Shown in pieces: positions 36,752 to 49,028 of a stretch of 64,000 bases of DNA; positions within the stretch are counted from its first letter, which is position 1; every line of letters begins with the position of its first letter. The DNA is from CAVSUZ01 sp963791885 (GTDB lineage: Bacteria; Pseudomonadota; Alphaproteobacteria; Acetobacterales; Acetobacteraceae). The stretch lies in the NCBI GenBank assembly GCA_963791885.1, contig CAWBUL010000006.1, forward strand, positions 1,860,001-1,924,000, in the 5' to 3' direction. Below the pieces are notes generated by a model, which did no database searches, had not been told where the DNA came from, and worked only from the letters and a program-made list of their open reading frames with translations. Both the position numbers and the translations under genes were made by a program.

Positions 36752-38095
36752 ATGCTTGATATCGAGGCGATTATCGCCCGCATGGGCGGTCTGGACGCGG
36801 CGGCCCGCGCCACCGGCGTCGGCACGGAAGCGGTGCGTAAATGGCGACAGGCCCGCGCCATTCCCGCCCGCCACTGGTCCGCGGTCATGGCCGCCACTGG
36901 CCTGGATTTCGCCGAGCTGTCCGGTCAGGACCTGCCGGGCGAAGCCCCCGCCGGAGCGACCGCCGCCCTGGTCCTGGCGGACGGCACTGTCCTCTGGGGC
37001 CGCGGCTTCGGCGCCCACACCCACGATCCCGCCCCGGTCGGGGAGGTCTGCTTCAACACCGGCATGACAGGCTATCAGGAAACCCTGACCGATCCCTCCT
37101 ATGCCGGGCAGATCATCACCTTCACCTTCCCCCATATCGGCAACGTCGGCGCCAACCCGGAAGACATTGAGGCGACCACCATCGCCGCGCGCGGCCTCGT
37201 GGTGAAACAGGACATCACCCACCCCTCGAACTGGCGCTCGGCCCAGGGGCTGGATGCCTGGCTGCGTGCGCAGGGCGTCACCGGCCTCGCCGGTGTGGAC
37301 ACGCGCGCCCTGACCATCCGCATCCGTGATATCGGCGCCCCCACCGGCGTGCTGTCGTTCCCCGCCAATGGCCGCTTCGACTTGGCCGCGCTCCGGGCAC
37401 AGGCGGCCGCCTGGCCCGGGCTGGAGGGCATGGATCTCGCGAAGGAAGTCACTTGCCGCCAGACCTACACCTGGGACGAAACCCGCTGGGCCTGGCCCGA
37501 TGGAACCGGGCACCAGACAGCCCCCCGCTTCAACGTCGTCGCCGTCGATTACGGCGCCAAGCGCAACATCCTCCGCAATTTGGCCTCCGCCGGCTGTCGC
37601 GTGACCGTGGTGCCTGCGACCGCCTCGACCGAGGACATCCTTCGCCACAAGCCGGACGGGGTTTTCCTCTCCAACGGCCCCGGCGATCCGGCCGCTACGG
37701 GCGAATACGCTGTTCCTGCGATCCAAGGCGTACTGGACCAGCGCGTGCCGCTGTTCGGCATCTGCCTCGGCCACCAACTCCTGGCCCTCTCTCTCGGGGC
37801 GCGCACCTACAAACTCGCCCGCGGTCATCGGGGCGCCAATCAGCCGGTCAAGGACCTCGCCACCGGCCGGGTCGAAATCACGAGCCAGAACCATGGTTTC
37901 GCAGTGGATGCCGACACCCTGCCTTCCGGCGCGTCCGTCACGCACGTCTCCCTCTTCGACGGCTCCAATGAGGGTCTCTCCTGTGCCGACCGCCCGGCCT
38001 TCTCAGTGCAGTACCATCCTGAAGCTAGCCCCGGCCCCTCCGACAGCACACACCTGTTCGACCGCTTCGTGGCCATGATGGAGTCGAACGGGTGA
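36752..38095 (+). CDS. carA: Carbamoyl-phosphate synthase small subunit with N-terminal HTH-like domain
   Basis: 447 residues, about 60 longer than usual. Residues 1-60 (IIARMGGLDAAARATGVG, EAVRKWRQARAIP, HWSAVMAAT) have the look of a Cro/YdaS-type helix-turn-helix and match, to my recollection, the domain NCBI calls carph-isopro. The CarA N-domain starts near 70 (LVLADGTVLWG, EVCFNTGMTGYQETLTDPSY). The glutaminase domain has the nucleophile Cys338 in LFGICLGHQ and the HPE of QYHPEAS. It supplies ammonia to CarB for pyrimidine and arginine synthesis. Its stop overlaps the next small gene by 4 bp. Confidence 0.95.
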   Translation: MLDIEAIIARMGGLDAAARATGVGTEAVRKWRQARAIPARHWSAVMAATGLDFAELSGQDLPGEAPAGATAALVLADGTVLWGRGFGAHTHDPAPVGEVCFNTGMTGYQETLTDPSYAGQIITFTFPHIGNVGANPEDIEATTIAARGLVVKQDITHPSNWRSAQGLDAWLRAQGVTGLAGVDTRALTIRIRDIGAPTGVLSFPANGRFDLAALRAQAAAWPGLEGMDLAKEVTCRQTYTWDETRWAWPDGTGHQTAPRFNVVAVDYGAKRNILRNLASAGCRVTVVPATASTEDILRHKPDGVFLSNGPGDPAATGEYAVPAIQGVLDQRVPLFGICLGHQLLALSLGARTYKLARGHRGANQPVKDLATGRVEITSQNHGFAVDADTLPSGASVTHVSLFDGSNEGLSCADRPAFSVQYHPEASPGPSDSTHLFDRFVAMMESNG

Positions 38096-38315
38096 CCCCC
38101 CGGGAAGCCGTGTTGGCCGCGGCGTGCGCGGGCGTGGAGGCAGATACGGCAGAGGACGGGTTCGCCGAAATCCGCGCCCTATCGCACGTCAGCTTCGCCG
38201 ACGCCGAACTGGCTGAGGCTGTCGCGGCCTGCGTGCGGGATCGCACGCTGCGCGATCCGGTGCGGCTGCAATCCGGCGCGCTGCAATGCCGCTGGCAACT
38301 GGAGCTCGTGCACTG

Positions 38316-38316
<1 letters not shown>
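38092..38316 (+). CDS. Small hypothetical protein between carA and carB
   Basis: 74 residues from a GTG overlapping the carA stop (GTGA), ending in a TGA that shares its A with the carB ATG. The sequence is acidic and helical (AACAGVEADTAEDGFAEI, HVSFADAELAEAVAAC) with no family I recognise. The tight overlaps on both sides argue for translational coupling in the operon and for a real gene, not an antisense shadow. Confidence 0.6.
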
Positions 38317-41558
<3,242 letters not shown>

Positions 41559-41578
41559 CCCCTCTGGGCTAAAACCTG

Positions 41579-41626
41579 GCCCATGATCGCTCGAGGCGGA
41601 CTCGCCAGAGGGCGTGAATCATGGGC
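41579..41626. repeat. Diverged copy of the dispersed stem-loop repeat
   Basis: The arms GCCCATGAT and ATCATGGGC differ from the GGAGCGAGAT arms of the 1244 array, yet pair perfectly with each other. The core GATCGCTCGAGGCGG and GGCGTGAATC is nearly the same. It lies between carB and greA; GGGCTAAAA occurs on both flanks. Confidence 0.8.
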
Positions 41627-41720
41627 TAAAATACCTACCGCTGCCAGGGCGGCCGGGTGACGCCCGGGCGCCGGGGCGGCGCTTGCGTCGCTTTGCTTGA
41701 CCACACTGAAGGACCGCTCT

Positions 41721-42194
41721 GTGCAGAAGTTCCCGATGACCGCCTCCGGTTTGCAGCGGCTGGAAGAGGAACTGCGTCAACTCAAAGCCGTGGAACGCCC
41801 GTCGATCATCCGCGCCATTGCCGAGGCCCGCGGCCACGGGGATCTGTCGGAAAACGCCGAATACCATGCCGCGCGCGAACGCCAGTCCTTCATTGAAGGC
41901 CGCATCGGTGAGCTGGAGGAAATCGTTTCCGCCGCCGAGGTCATCGATCCCTCCAGCCTGTCCGGCGATCAGATCAAGTTCGGCGCCCATGTCCGCCTTG
42001 TTGACGAGGAGACCGAAAGGGAATTGGCCTACCAGATCGTCGGCGTACACGAAGCCGACATTAAATCCGGCCTGCTCTCCATCTCCTCGCCGCTTGCCAA
42101 GGCGCTGATCGGCAAAAAGACTGGCGAGGTCGTGTCCGTCCCCGCCCCCGGCGGTGACCGCTCGTACGAAATCCTTGAGATACGGTTTCCGTAA
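41721..42194 (+). CDS. greA: Transcription elongation factor GreA
   Basis: 157 residues from the GTG at 41721, seven bases after GAAGGA. The N-terminal coiled coil carries the acidic tip (AIAEARGHGDLSENAEYHAA), and the C-terminal FKBP-like domain has ISSPLAKALIGKKTGEVV. It rescues backtracked RNA polymerase by stimulating transcript cleavage. A longer form from 41697 is less likely because the family starts with MxKxPMT. Confidence 0.97.
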   Translation: MQKFPMTASGLQRLEEELRQLKAVERPSIIRAIAEARGHGDLSENAEYHAARERQSFIEGRIGELEEIVSAAEVIDPSSLSGDQIKFGAHVRLVDEETERELAYQIVGVHEADIKSGLLSISSPLAKALIGKKTGEVVSVPAPGGDRSYEILEIRFP

Positions 42195-42202
42195 TAATCT
42201 CG

Positions 42203-43399
42203 ATGCCGTCTTTAGCCGATGTGCAGGCAGCGGCCGCCCGCATCGCCGGCGCGGTCACACGAACGCCCATCCTGCGCGCCGCTGAAGTCTCTCGTGCAGC
42301 CGGGGCCGAGATCACGCTCAAGTTGGAAAACTTCCAGCCGACCGGTGCCTTCAAGGAGCGTGGTGCCGCCAACCGCCTCGCCCTCCTGACGCCCGAGGAA
42401 CAGCGCCGCGGTGTCATCGCAATGTCGGCCGGCAATCACGCCCAGGCCGTAGCGCGGCATGCGCAGCTTCGGGGTGTGGCGGCCACCATCGTCATGCCCA
42501 GCTATACGCCGGCCACGAAGGTCACGCGCACTGCCGCCTGGGGCGCGCGTGTCGTGCTGCATGGCGACTCGCTGGCTGAATCCGCGGAACACGCCTATGC
42601 CCTGGCGGAAGCCGAGTACCTCGTCTTCATCCATCCTTACGACGATCCGGCAGTGATCGCGGGCCAGGGCACGCTCGCGCTCGAATTGCTGGAGGAAGCG
42701 CCGGATCTCGACACGCTCGTCATTCCGGTCGGCGGCGGGGGTCAGCTCGCCGGGTGCGCTGTCGCCGCCCGAGGGCTGAAGCCCGACATCCAGGTCTTTG
42801 GCGTGGAAGTAGAAGCCTATGCCGCGATGGCGCAGTGCCTGGCCGGCGATGCGGTCTCGGTCGGCGGCCCTACCGTCGCGGAAGGCATCGCCGTGCGCGA
42901 CGTCGGTGCTTTGCCCCTCGAGATGATCCGGCGCATGGGAATCGAAATCCTCGTCGTGCCCGAGCATGCGGTGGAACAAGCGATCGGTCTGCTCATCGAA
43001 GGCGCAAAAGTTGTTGCCGAAGGCGCCGGCGCCGCAGGGCTTGCTGCTGTGCTTACCTACCCGGAACGCTTCGCCGGCCGTCGCGTCGGCATTCCCGTGT
43101 GCGGCGGCAATATCGATGCGCGCATCCTCTCTAACGTCCTGTTGCGAAATCTGCTGCGGGATGGGCGCTTGTTGCGCCTGCATATGCAGATCCCCGACCG
43201 TCCGGGCGTGCTCGCCGACATCGCAGGACGGATCGGCGGCAGCGGCGGCAACATCATCGAAGTTTCGCATCAGCGGCTGTTTGCGTCAGCATCCGTCCAG
43301 GCCGCAGAGTTGGAGGTAATGGTTGAGGCCCGCGATACCGCGCATGCCGAGCTTATCATGGACGCGTTGAGCCAAGCCTATGTTGTGCGGCGTGTGTAA
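42203..43399 (+). CDS. ilvA: Threonine ammonia-lyase (biosynthetic/catabolic type with ACT domain)
   Basis: 398 residues of fold-type II PLP enzyme: the PLP lysine lies in FQPTGAFKERGA, the glycine loop is GGGGQLAG, SAGNHAQAVA is conserved, and a C-terminal ACT-like domain begins near QIPDRPGVLADIAG. It deaminates threonine to 2-oxobutyrate. The length and single ACT domain fit the short alphaproteobacterial form, so tdcB would be an equal label. It is 8 bp downstream of greA. Confidence 0.92.
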   Translation: MPSLADVQAAAARIAGAVTRTPILRAAEVSRAAGAEITLKLENFQPTGAFKERGAANRLALLTPEEQRRGVIAMSAGNHAQAVARHAQLRGVAATIVMPSYTPATKVTRTAAWGARVVLHGDSLAESAEHAYALAEAEYLVFIHPYDDPAVIAGQGTLALELLEEAPDLDTLVIPVGGGGQLAGCAVAARGLKPDIQVFGVEVEAYAAMAQCLAGDAVSVGGPTVAEGIAVRDVGALPLEMIRRMGIEILVVPEHAVEQAIGLLIEGAKVVAEGAGAAGLAAVLTYPERFAGRRVGIPVCGGNIDARILSNVLLRNLLRDGRLLRLHMQIPDRPGVLADIAGRIGGSGGNIIEVSHQRLFASASVQAAELEVMVEARDTAHAELIMDALSQAYVVRRV

Positions 43400-43477
43400 C
43401 GGCAAGCGCGCCGCGTTTGCAGGAACCGGCAAAGCGCCATACTGATGCCACGCCCCGGCCCAGGAAAGAGACGCCGT

Positions 43478-44452
43478 ATGCCAAGCGCCGAATGGGAGAT
43501 TCCGCCCAATTTGCAGCCCGATCCCGGTGATTACCCGTACGACCTGGAACAGGTGCTGCGAGGCGTTGTGGGGCTGAAGTCGTACATCCCGTCCGATGCG
43601 TTCACCGCCGAAATCCTTGGTACAGAACGCGGCGGCAGCGGTGTCGTGATCCGCGATTCAGGCCTGATCGTCACCATTGGCTACCTGATCACCGAGGCCG
43701 AGACGATCTGGATCACGACGGCGGATGGGCGCGCTCTCGCCGGGCACGCTTTAGCGTACGACCAGGAAACCGGGTTTGGCTTGGTCCAGGCGCTTGGTCG
43801 CTTGGACCTGCCCCCAGTCGAAATCGGCGATTCCGACGCATTGAAGGTTGGCGATCAGGTCGTGTTCGCCGCGGCTGGCGGACGGCAACATGCTGTGGAA
43901 ACGCGCGTGGTCGGACGGCAGGAGTTCGCGGGCTATTGGGAATACGTGCTTGATGAGGCGATCTACACCGCGCCGGCACATCCCTTCTGGGGTGGCTGCG
44001 GCCTGATCGGCGGCGACGGCAAGCTGATGGGTATCGGCTCGCTGATCCTGCAGCAGGGCGACGGCAAGGGGCATCGCCTGGACATGAACATGGTCGTCCC
44101 CATCGGCCTGCTCGGCCCCATTCTCGACGACCTGCTCGCCTATGGCCGCGTCAATCGCCCGGCCCGGCCTTGGCTCGGGGTGTTGGCCACAGAATCGGAT
44201 GACGAACTGGTCGTGGGCGGGTTGACCGAGGATGGTCCGGCTGACAAGGCGGGCGTCAAGGCCGGCGACCGCATCTTGAGCGTCAATGATGAGGAGGTCA
44301 GCGATCTGGCAGGTCTCTGGCGTCGTGTCTGGGCGTCCGGTAGCGCTGGGGCCGAGGTGAAGCTCCGGTTGATGCGAGAGAGGGGGGCAGTGACGCTCTC
44401 CGTTCGATCGGCCGATCGCGCAAAGTTCCTGAAGTCGCCGAAGCTGCACTGA
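43478..44452 (+). CDS. HtrA/DegP-like PDZ protein lacking the catalytic triad
   Basis: 324 residues with a trypsin-like beta-barrel and a C-terminal PDZ domain (EDGPADKAGVKAGDRILSVN). Each catalytic position is replaced: TIGYLITEAE stands where the His motif TNNHVV would be, YDQETGFGLV where the Asp motif DxxTDLAL would be, and HPFWGGCG where GNSGGP would be. It is therefore predicted to be a pseudoprotease, perhaps a chaperone or scaffold. No signal peptide is seen, so it is probably cytoplasmic. The ATG at 43478 follows GGAAAGAG; the stop overlaps the next ATG by one base. Confidence 0.85.
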   Translation: MPSAEWEIPPNLQPDPGDYPYDLEQVLRGVVGLKSYIPSDAFTAEILGTERGGSGVVIRDSGLIVTIGYLITEAETIWITTADGRALAGHALAYDQETGFGLVQALGRLDLPPVEIGDSDALKVGDQVVFAAAGGRQHAVETRVVGRQEFAGYWEYVLDEAIYTAPAHPFWGGCGLIGGDGKLMGIGSLILQQGDGKGHRLDMNMVVPIGLLGPILDDLLAYGRVNRPARPWLGVLATESDDELVVGGLTEDGPADKAGVKAGDRILSVNDEEVSDLAGLWRRVWASGSAGAEVKLRLMRERGAVTLSVRSADRAKFLKSPKLH

Positions 44453-45099
44453 TGGGGCAACTCAAGGCCGCTGTCCTGCCGGTCACGCCGTTCCAGCAGA
44501 ACTGCAGCATCCTGTGGGATGAAACCACCAAACAGGCAGTGGTGATCGATCCGGGCGGTGAAGTGCCGCGCATACGCGACGCGATTACCCGCCTCGGTGT
44601 GACTCCGGAACGCATCCTGCTCACCCACGGCCATATCGATCATGCCGCCGGCGCGGCCGAACTGGCCGAGGCGCTATCCGTCCCCATCGATGGGCCCGAT
44701 GAGCGCGACAAGTTTCTGCTCGACGGTCTGCAAGAGCAGGGGCGTGAGATGGGGTTTGATGACCCGTGGAACGTGACGCCGACCCGTTGGCTTCATGAAG
44801 GCGATCACGTGCTGCTCGGCACGCATCGCTTCGACGTGCTGCACTGCCCAGGCCACACCCCGGGGCACATCGTGTTCATCAATCGCGACTCGCGGTTTGC
44901 GATCGTTGGTGACGTGCTGTTCCAGGGTTCCATCGGACGCACCGATTTCCCGTACGGTGATCATGCTGCCTTGCTTCGCTCGATCGCGGACAAGCTCCTG
45001 CCGCTCGGCGATGACATGATGTTCCTGTGCGGTCACGGCCCCGGTTCGAGCATCGGCGCCGAGCGCGCGAACAACCCGTTTCTGCGCGAGTTATCTTGA
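44452..45099 (+). CDS. Metallo-beta-lactamase-fold hydrolase (YcbL/glyoxalase II-like)
   Basis: 215 residues with the zinc motif LLTHGHIDHAAGAAEL, a further histidine in HCPGHTPGHIVF, Asp in VGDVLFQGSIGRTDF and a C-terminal histidine in LCGHGPGSSIG. This is the small glyoxalase-II-like group. It may hydrolyse S-lactoylglutathione or another thioester. It is translationally coupled to the HtrA-like gene. Confidence 0.9.
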   Translation: MGQLKAAVLPVTPFQQNCSILWDETTKQAVVIDPGGEVPRIRDAITRLGVTPERILLTHGHIDHAAGAAELAEALSVPIDGPDERDKFLLDGLQEQGREMGFDDPWNVTPTRWLHEGDHVLLGTHRFDVLHCPGHTPGHIVFINRDSRFAIVGDVLFQGSIGRTDFPYGDHAALLRSIADKLLPLGDDMMFLCGHGPGSSIGAERANNPFLRELS

Positions 45100-46426
45100 G
45101 GACGCAGCCTCCGGTCTGAAACGCACGCCGCGCCGCGCCAGCCCGCCACCCATGCCCACCGGCGTTCCGTCGGCGCGCCAGCACGCCGCACCGGTCATCA
45201 TGCCGTCCGGCGCGAAGCTGATAGCGCACATGCCGCTCGCGACGTTGCCGACGACCGAGACGTCGTGCCCCAGATCGCGCAGGCCCTGTATCGCATCGGA
45301 GCCGAACCCGGACTCGACCTCCAACGTGTAGCCCTGCGTCCACAGCCGCGGCGCCTCCACCGCCTCCTGCAGGCTCATTCCGTGATCGATCAGGTTGATC
45401 ACACCCTGCATCGCCGCCGCGAAGATGCGGATGCCGCCCGGTAACCCAAGCGCAAACGCCGGCTTGCCGTCGCGCAGCACAATCAGCGGCGACATCGAGG
45501 ACGTGACGCGCTTGCCGGGCTGGACGGAGTTGGCGAGGCCCGGCCGCGGTGTAAACAGAAACATATAGTTATTCGGGATCATGCCCGTTCCGGACACCAT
45601 AAAGCGCGCGCCGAATAGGCTGTTGATGGTCTGCGTGCTGGCGACGATCATACCGCTGCTATCGGCGACTGTCAGATGCGTGGTGTTCGCCGACTCGCCT
45701 GCCGCAACGCCTGCCGAGAAACGACCGGCCCGATCGAGCCTGATCTCCGCCCGCCGCTGCTTCGCGTACTCTTTCGACGTCAGCTGCGCGACCGGCACCG
45801 GCACGTAATCCGGATCAGCGGTCGCTGCACTGCGATCCGCAAATGCGATCTTCAGCGCTTCGGCCATCAGGTGCATCGTTTCAGGCGTGCCGAAGCCGAG
45901 ACCGCCGATATCGTACTCCTCCAGGATGTTCAGCATCTGGATGATATGCAGCGGACCTCAGGAACGGCGTGACACGGAAGCCGCGCGAGGCATGGCGGAT
46001 CGCGGGCTCCGTGACATCCGCCAGGGAGAATGTGCCGAAGCGCGCCAGCGCCTCGCACCAGCCTTTCAAGTTGCCGGGCGCGGCCACCGAAGTCGGACCG
46101 ACCGCATTCGCTCGACCGATCGCATCCATCGTGCCGGGCGCGGCGTTCGGATCGGCGGTGTACGTCTCTGGACCAGTCGCGAACGGTGCGCGGCTCTGAT
46201 TGTCGATCACCACGTGCTGTCCGTCCGGCAGCCGGATGTGGCTGATACCGCCACCGAGGATGCCGACCATCATCGGCTCGACAACCGTCAGCGTGAACAG
46301 CGCTGCCACTGCGGCGTCCACCGCGTTCCCGCCGGCCGCCAGCATCTCGGCCCCGGCGGCGGAAGCCATCGGATGATTCGTCACCACCATGCCGCGTGAG
46401 CCGGTAGCAGGTCGTTTCTCGGTCAT
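45091..46426 (-). pseudogene. ggt: Gamma-glutamyltransferase with internal deletion
   Basis: The N-terminal part (46426 to about 45965: GMVVTNHPMASAAGAEML, GILGGGISHIRLPDG, ASRGFRVTPFL) and the C-terminal part (PLHIIQMLNILEEYDIG, ANTTHLTVADSSG with the Thr nucleophile, GLPGGIRIFAAAMQGV) are both typical of Ntn-fold GGT proteins. Where they meet near 45950, roughly 110-120 residues found in full-length (~530) members are missing and the frames differ. The enzyme cannot fold normally, so this is a pseudogene or a collapsed assembly. The last bases overlap the convergent metallo-hydrolase stop. Confidence 0.8.
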
Positions 46427-46494
46427 GATGTCTGTTTCCTTGCCGGGACCCGCGTTGTTCGATACGCGGCGCGGCGACGAAAGGAAACAAGGTG

Positions 46495-47256
46495 ATGGAA
46501 ATACGCGGTCAGACCGCAATCGTGACCGGCGGCGGCTCGGGTCTCGGCGCGGCCACCGCGCAGGCACTGGCCGGCGCAGGCGCCCGCGTGACGGTGCTGG
46601 ATGCGAACCGCGAGGCCGCCGAGGCCGTCGCCCGCCGCATCGACGGCCTCGCCGCGACCTGCGATGTCACGGATGCAGCAGCCGCGATCGCAGCGATGGC
46701 ACTTGCGGCGCAGGCCTACGGCCCCGCCCGGCTGCTGGTGAACTGCGCCGGCATCGGTCCGGCGGCCCGTATCGTCGGCCGCGACGGCGCAATGCCGCTT
46801 GAGGCGTTCGAGCGGGTGATCCGCATCAACCTGATCGGCACTTTCAATATGCTACGCCTCGCCGCTGCCTCGATGTCCACCTTGGAGCCGCTTGACGGCG
46901 AAGAACGCGGCGTGATCATCAACACCGCCTCTATCGCGGCATACGAGGGCCAGATCGGCCAATCGGCCTATGCCGCCTCCAAAGCCGGCGTTGTCGGCCT
47001 CACCCTCCCGGCCGCGCGCGAACTGGCACGCTCAGGCGTACGCGTCGTGACGATCGCCCCTGGCTTGATCGACACGCCGATGTTCAACGCAGTTCCCGAC
47101 GACGCGCGCAAGGCACTGGCGGAGTCCGTGCCGTTTCCCGCGCGTCTCGGCGATCCTTCCGAATACGCGGCGCTGGTGTTGCACATCGTGGCAAACCGGT
47201 ATCTGAACGGCGAGATCATTCGGCTGGACGGGGCGCTGCGCATGTCTCCGCGCTGA
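46495..47256 (+). CDS. SDR-family dehydrogenase, 3-hydroxyacyl-CoA dehydrogenase type II-like
   Basis: 253 residues. The NAD motif is TGGGSGLGAATAQALAGAG, CDV precedes the acidic loop, NCAG is present, the catalytic Ser is in NTASIAAYEG, and the YxxxK is in SAYAASKAG. The insertion around AASMSTLEPLDGEERG resembles HSD17B10-type beta-hydroxyacyl-CoA dehydrogenases. It could serve beta-oxidation of a side chain. Divergent from ggt. Confidence 0.88.
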   Translation: MEIRGQTAIVTGGGSGLGAATAQALAGAGARVTVLDANREAAEAVARRIDGLAATCDVTDAAAAIAAMALAAQAYGPARLLVNCAGIGPAARIVGRDGAMPLEAFERVIRINLIGTFNMLRLAAASMSTLEPLDGEERGVIINTASIAAYEGQIGQSAYAASKAGVVGLTLPAARELARSGVRVVTIAPGLIDTPMFNAVPDDARKALAESVPFPARLGDPSEYAALVLHIVANRYLNGEIIRLDGALRMSPR

Positions 47257-47317
47257 CACGCGACATTGACGCGCCGGCCAAGCCGTTCCAGCCTGCGGTC
47301 ATAATGGGATCAGATTA

Positions 47318-48526
47318 ATGACCCTGAGTCCAAGCACGCGCGCCAGCCTCCTTATCAGCAACGGCCACTTCCTCTCCCATTTCTACGTGCTCTGCCTGCC
47401 GCCGATGTTCCTCGTCTGGCAGAAATCGTTCGGTGTAAGCTTCGCGGAACTCGGCCTCACCGTCGCGCTGATGTCGGGCACGACGGCCATCCTGCAAACC
47501 CCGGTGGGTTTCCTCGTCGACCGCCACGGCGCGCGCCTGTTCCTGCTCGGCGGCGTGCTGCTGATGTCGCTCTCCATCGCCGCAATGGGCCTCGCCACGT
47601 CGTTCTGGCAGATCCTCGCCTTCGCGGTCCTCTCCGGCGTCGGCAACTCCGTCGTCCATCCGGCGGACTACGCCATCATCAGCGGCTCTGTGGACAAGGA
47701 ACGGATCGGCCGGACCTTCGCCCTGCACACTTTCAGCGGCAATCTTGGTTTTTCCGCCGCACCGCCCGTCACCGCGGTGCTGATGCTAACCATCGGCTGG
47801 CGCGCCACGCTGGCTGTCGTCGGTCTGGTCGGCGTCCCAGTGGTGGTCGCCATCGCGCTTCAGAGCGGCATCCTCAAGGACCAGGCACGCCACGACCATG
47901 CCCATGCCGGACCGCCCGTGACCGGCCGCGCATTGCTGACCAGCCCGACGATGCTGCTGTTCTTCGCCTTCTTCATGTTCGGTTCGATGGCCGGCGCGGG
48001 CGTGCAGGCATGGCTTGTCACCATCCTGCACGCGGTGAAGTCAATGAGCCTTGAGGGCGCTTCGACCGCATTGACCGCCTATCTGGTGGGAACAACCTCG
48101 GGGGTGCTGGTGGGCGGCTGGTTTGCTGACCGGCATAAACGTCACGTCCTGATGTTCGCCGTCGCCGTCACCGCCATATCCGCCGCACTGATCTTGTGCG
48201 TGAACTGGCTGCCGCTGCCCGGCGTCACAATCATGGCGTTGCTGTGCTTGTCGGGCTTGGCCGTGGGCTCCAGCCGAGCGCCGCGCGACGTGATGCTGAA
48301 AGACGCCGCGCCGCCAGGTCAGATCGGCAAGGTCTTCGGCTTCGTCAGTTCCGGCCTGCCGCTTGGCTCCGCCATCACGCCGGTGCCGTGCGGTTTCCTA
48401 ATCGACCGAGGCCACCCTGAACTCGTCCTCGTGCTTGTCGCGGCGATCCTGCTCCTCAGCGTCCTCTGCTGCGGCACCGCACGCGGCACCGCAACGCGAT
48501 CTACCCTTGCCTTCGCGGCCGAATAG
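47318..48526 (+). CDS. MFS transporter
   Basis: 402 residues, about 12 transmembrane helices, with the loop motif GFLVDRHGARLFLLGGV and a central hydrophilic loop (KDQARHDHAHAG). It resembles fosmidomycin-resistance-type or organic-anion MFS carriers; the substrate is unknown. Convergent with the ABM-domain gene, with the stops 1 bp apart. Confidence 0.82.
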   Translation: MTLSPSTRASLLISNGHFLSHFYVLCLPPMFLVWQKSFGVSFAELGLTVALMSGTTAILQTPVGFLVDRHGARLFLLGGVLLMSLSIAAMGLATSFWQILAFAVLSGVGNSVVHPADYAIISGSVDKERIGRTFALHTFSGNLGFSAAPPVTAVLMLTIGWRATLAVVGLVGVPVVVAIALQSGILKDQARHDHAHAGPPVTGRALLTSPTMLLFFAFFMFGSMAGAGVQAWLVTILHAVKSMSLEGASTALTAYLVGTTSGVLVGGWFADRHKRHVLMFAVAVTAISAALILCVNWLPLPGVTIMALLCLSGLAVGSSRAPRDVMLKDAAPPGQIGKVFGFVSSGLPLGSAITPVPCGFLIDRGHPELVLVLVAAILLLSVLCCGTARGTATRSTLAFAAE

Positions 48527-48527
48527 G

Positions 48528-48902
48528 TCAACCCGACGCTGCACTCCGCTGCAAGATCTCCTCCGGCGTCGCGGACACTACCTCGACGTATTTCGGCACG
48601 AACTTTCCGCCCTCGATCAGCTTGATGAAGTCCGGCTTGATCTCGTTCGCCAGGATCCTGCGGATACGCGCATGCTCCTCGATGTCAGCCCACTCGGCGA
48701 TCAGGTAGAACCGGCTTGGGTCCTCGGTATCGCGGCACAACACCCCGTCCTTCACCTGCGCCGCCGACTTGTGCATCGGATTGCCGTCGGAATAGTCGAA
48801 CTCCTCGAAGAGCCGGATGAACTCCTCCTCTCGGCCCGGGATCACACGGAAGTCGTAGATGTGCAGAAAATTGCCCGACTGGGCGAGCGGTTCCTTGGCC
48901 AT
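48528..48902 (-). CDS. ABM-domain (antibiotic biosynthesis monooxygenase-like) protein
   Basis: 124 residues folding as a dimeric alpha-beta barrel: NFLHIYDFRVIPGREEEFIR, FYLIAEWADIEEHARIR. Such proteins are cofactor-free monooxygenases or small-ligand binders. It is divergent from the Rieske oxygenase operon and may belong functionally to it, although the two are separated by 218 bp of palindrome-rich DNA. Confidence 0.78.
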   Translation of the reverse strand: MAKEPLAQSGNFLHIYDFRVIPGREEEFIRLFEEFDYSDGNPMHKSAAQVKDGVLCRDTEDPSRFYLIAEWADIEEHARIRRILANEIKPDFIKLIEGGKFVPKYVEVVSATPEEILQRSAASG

Positions 48903-48938
48903 CGTGATTCCTCTTCGACACGCTGTGCCGGCAGCGTA

Positions 48939-48987
48939 ATACCAAGTCGCGGCGACCGCGACTCACATGGTCGCCGCGACTTGGTAT
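48939..48987. repeat. 49-bp palindrome with IS630-like ends
   Basis: Perfect 19-bp arms, ATACCAAGTCGCGGCGACC and its complement, flank an 11-nt centre. The outermost TA-CCAA resembles the termini of both IS630 copies in this window, and TA flanks each end. It may be a miniature inverted-repeat element or the footprint of a lost IS630. Confidence 0.75.
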
Positions 48988-49028
48988 GCGCGCCGGGTTG
49001 GCGGGCGGCGGCGCGCGAAACAAAGACT

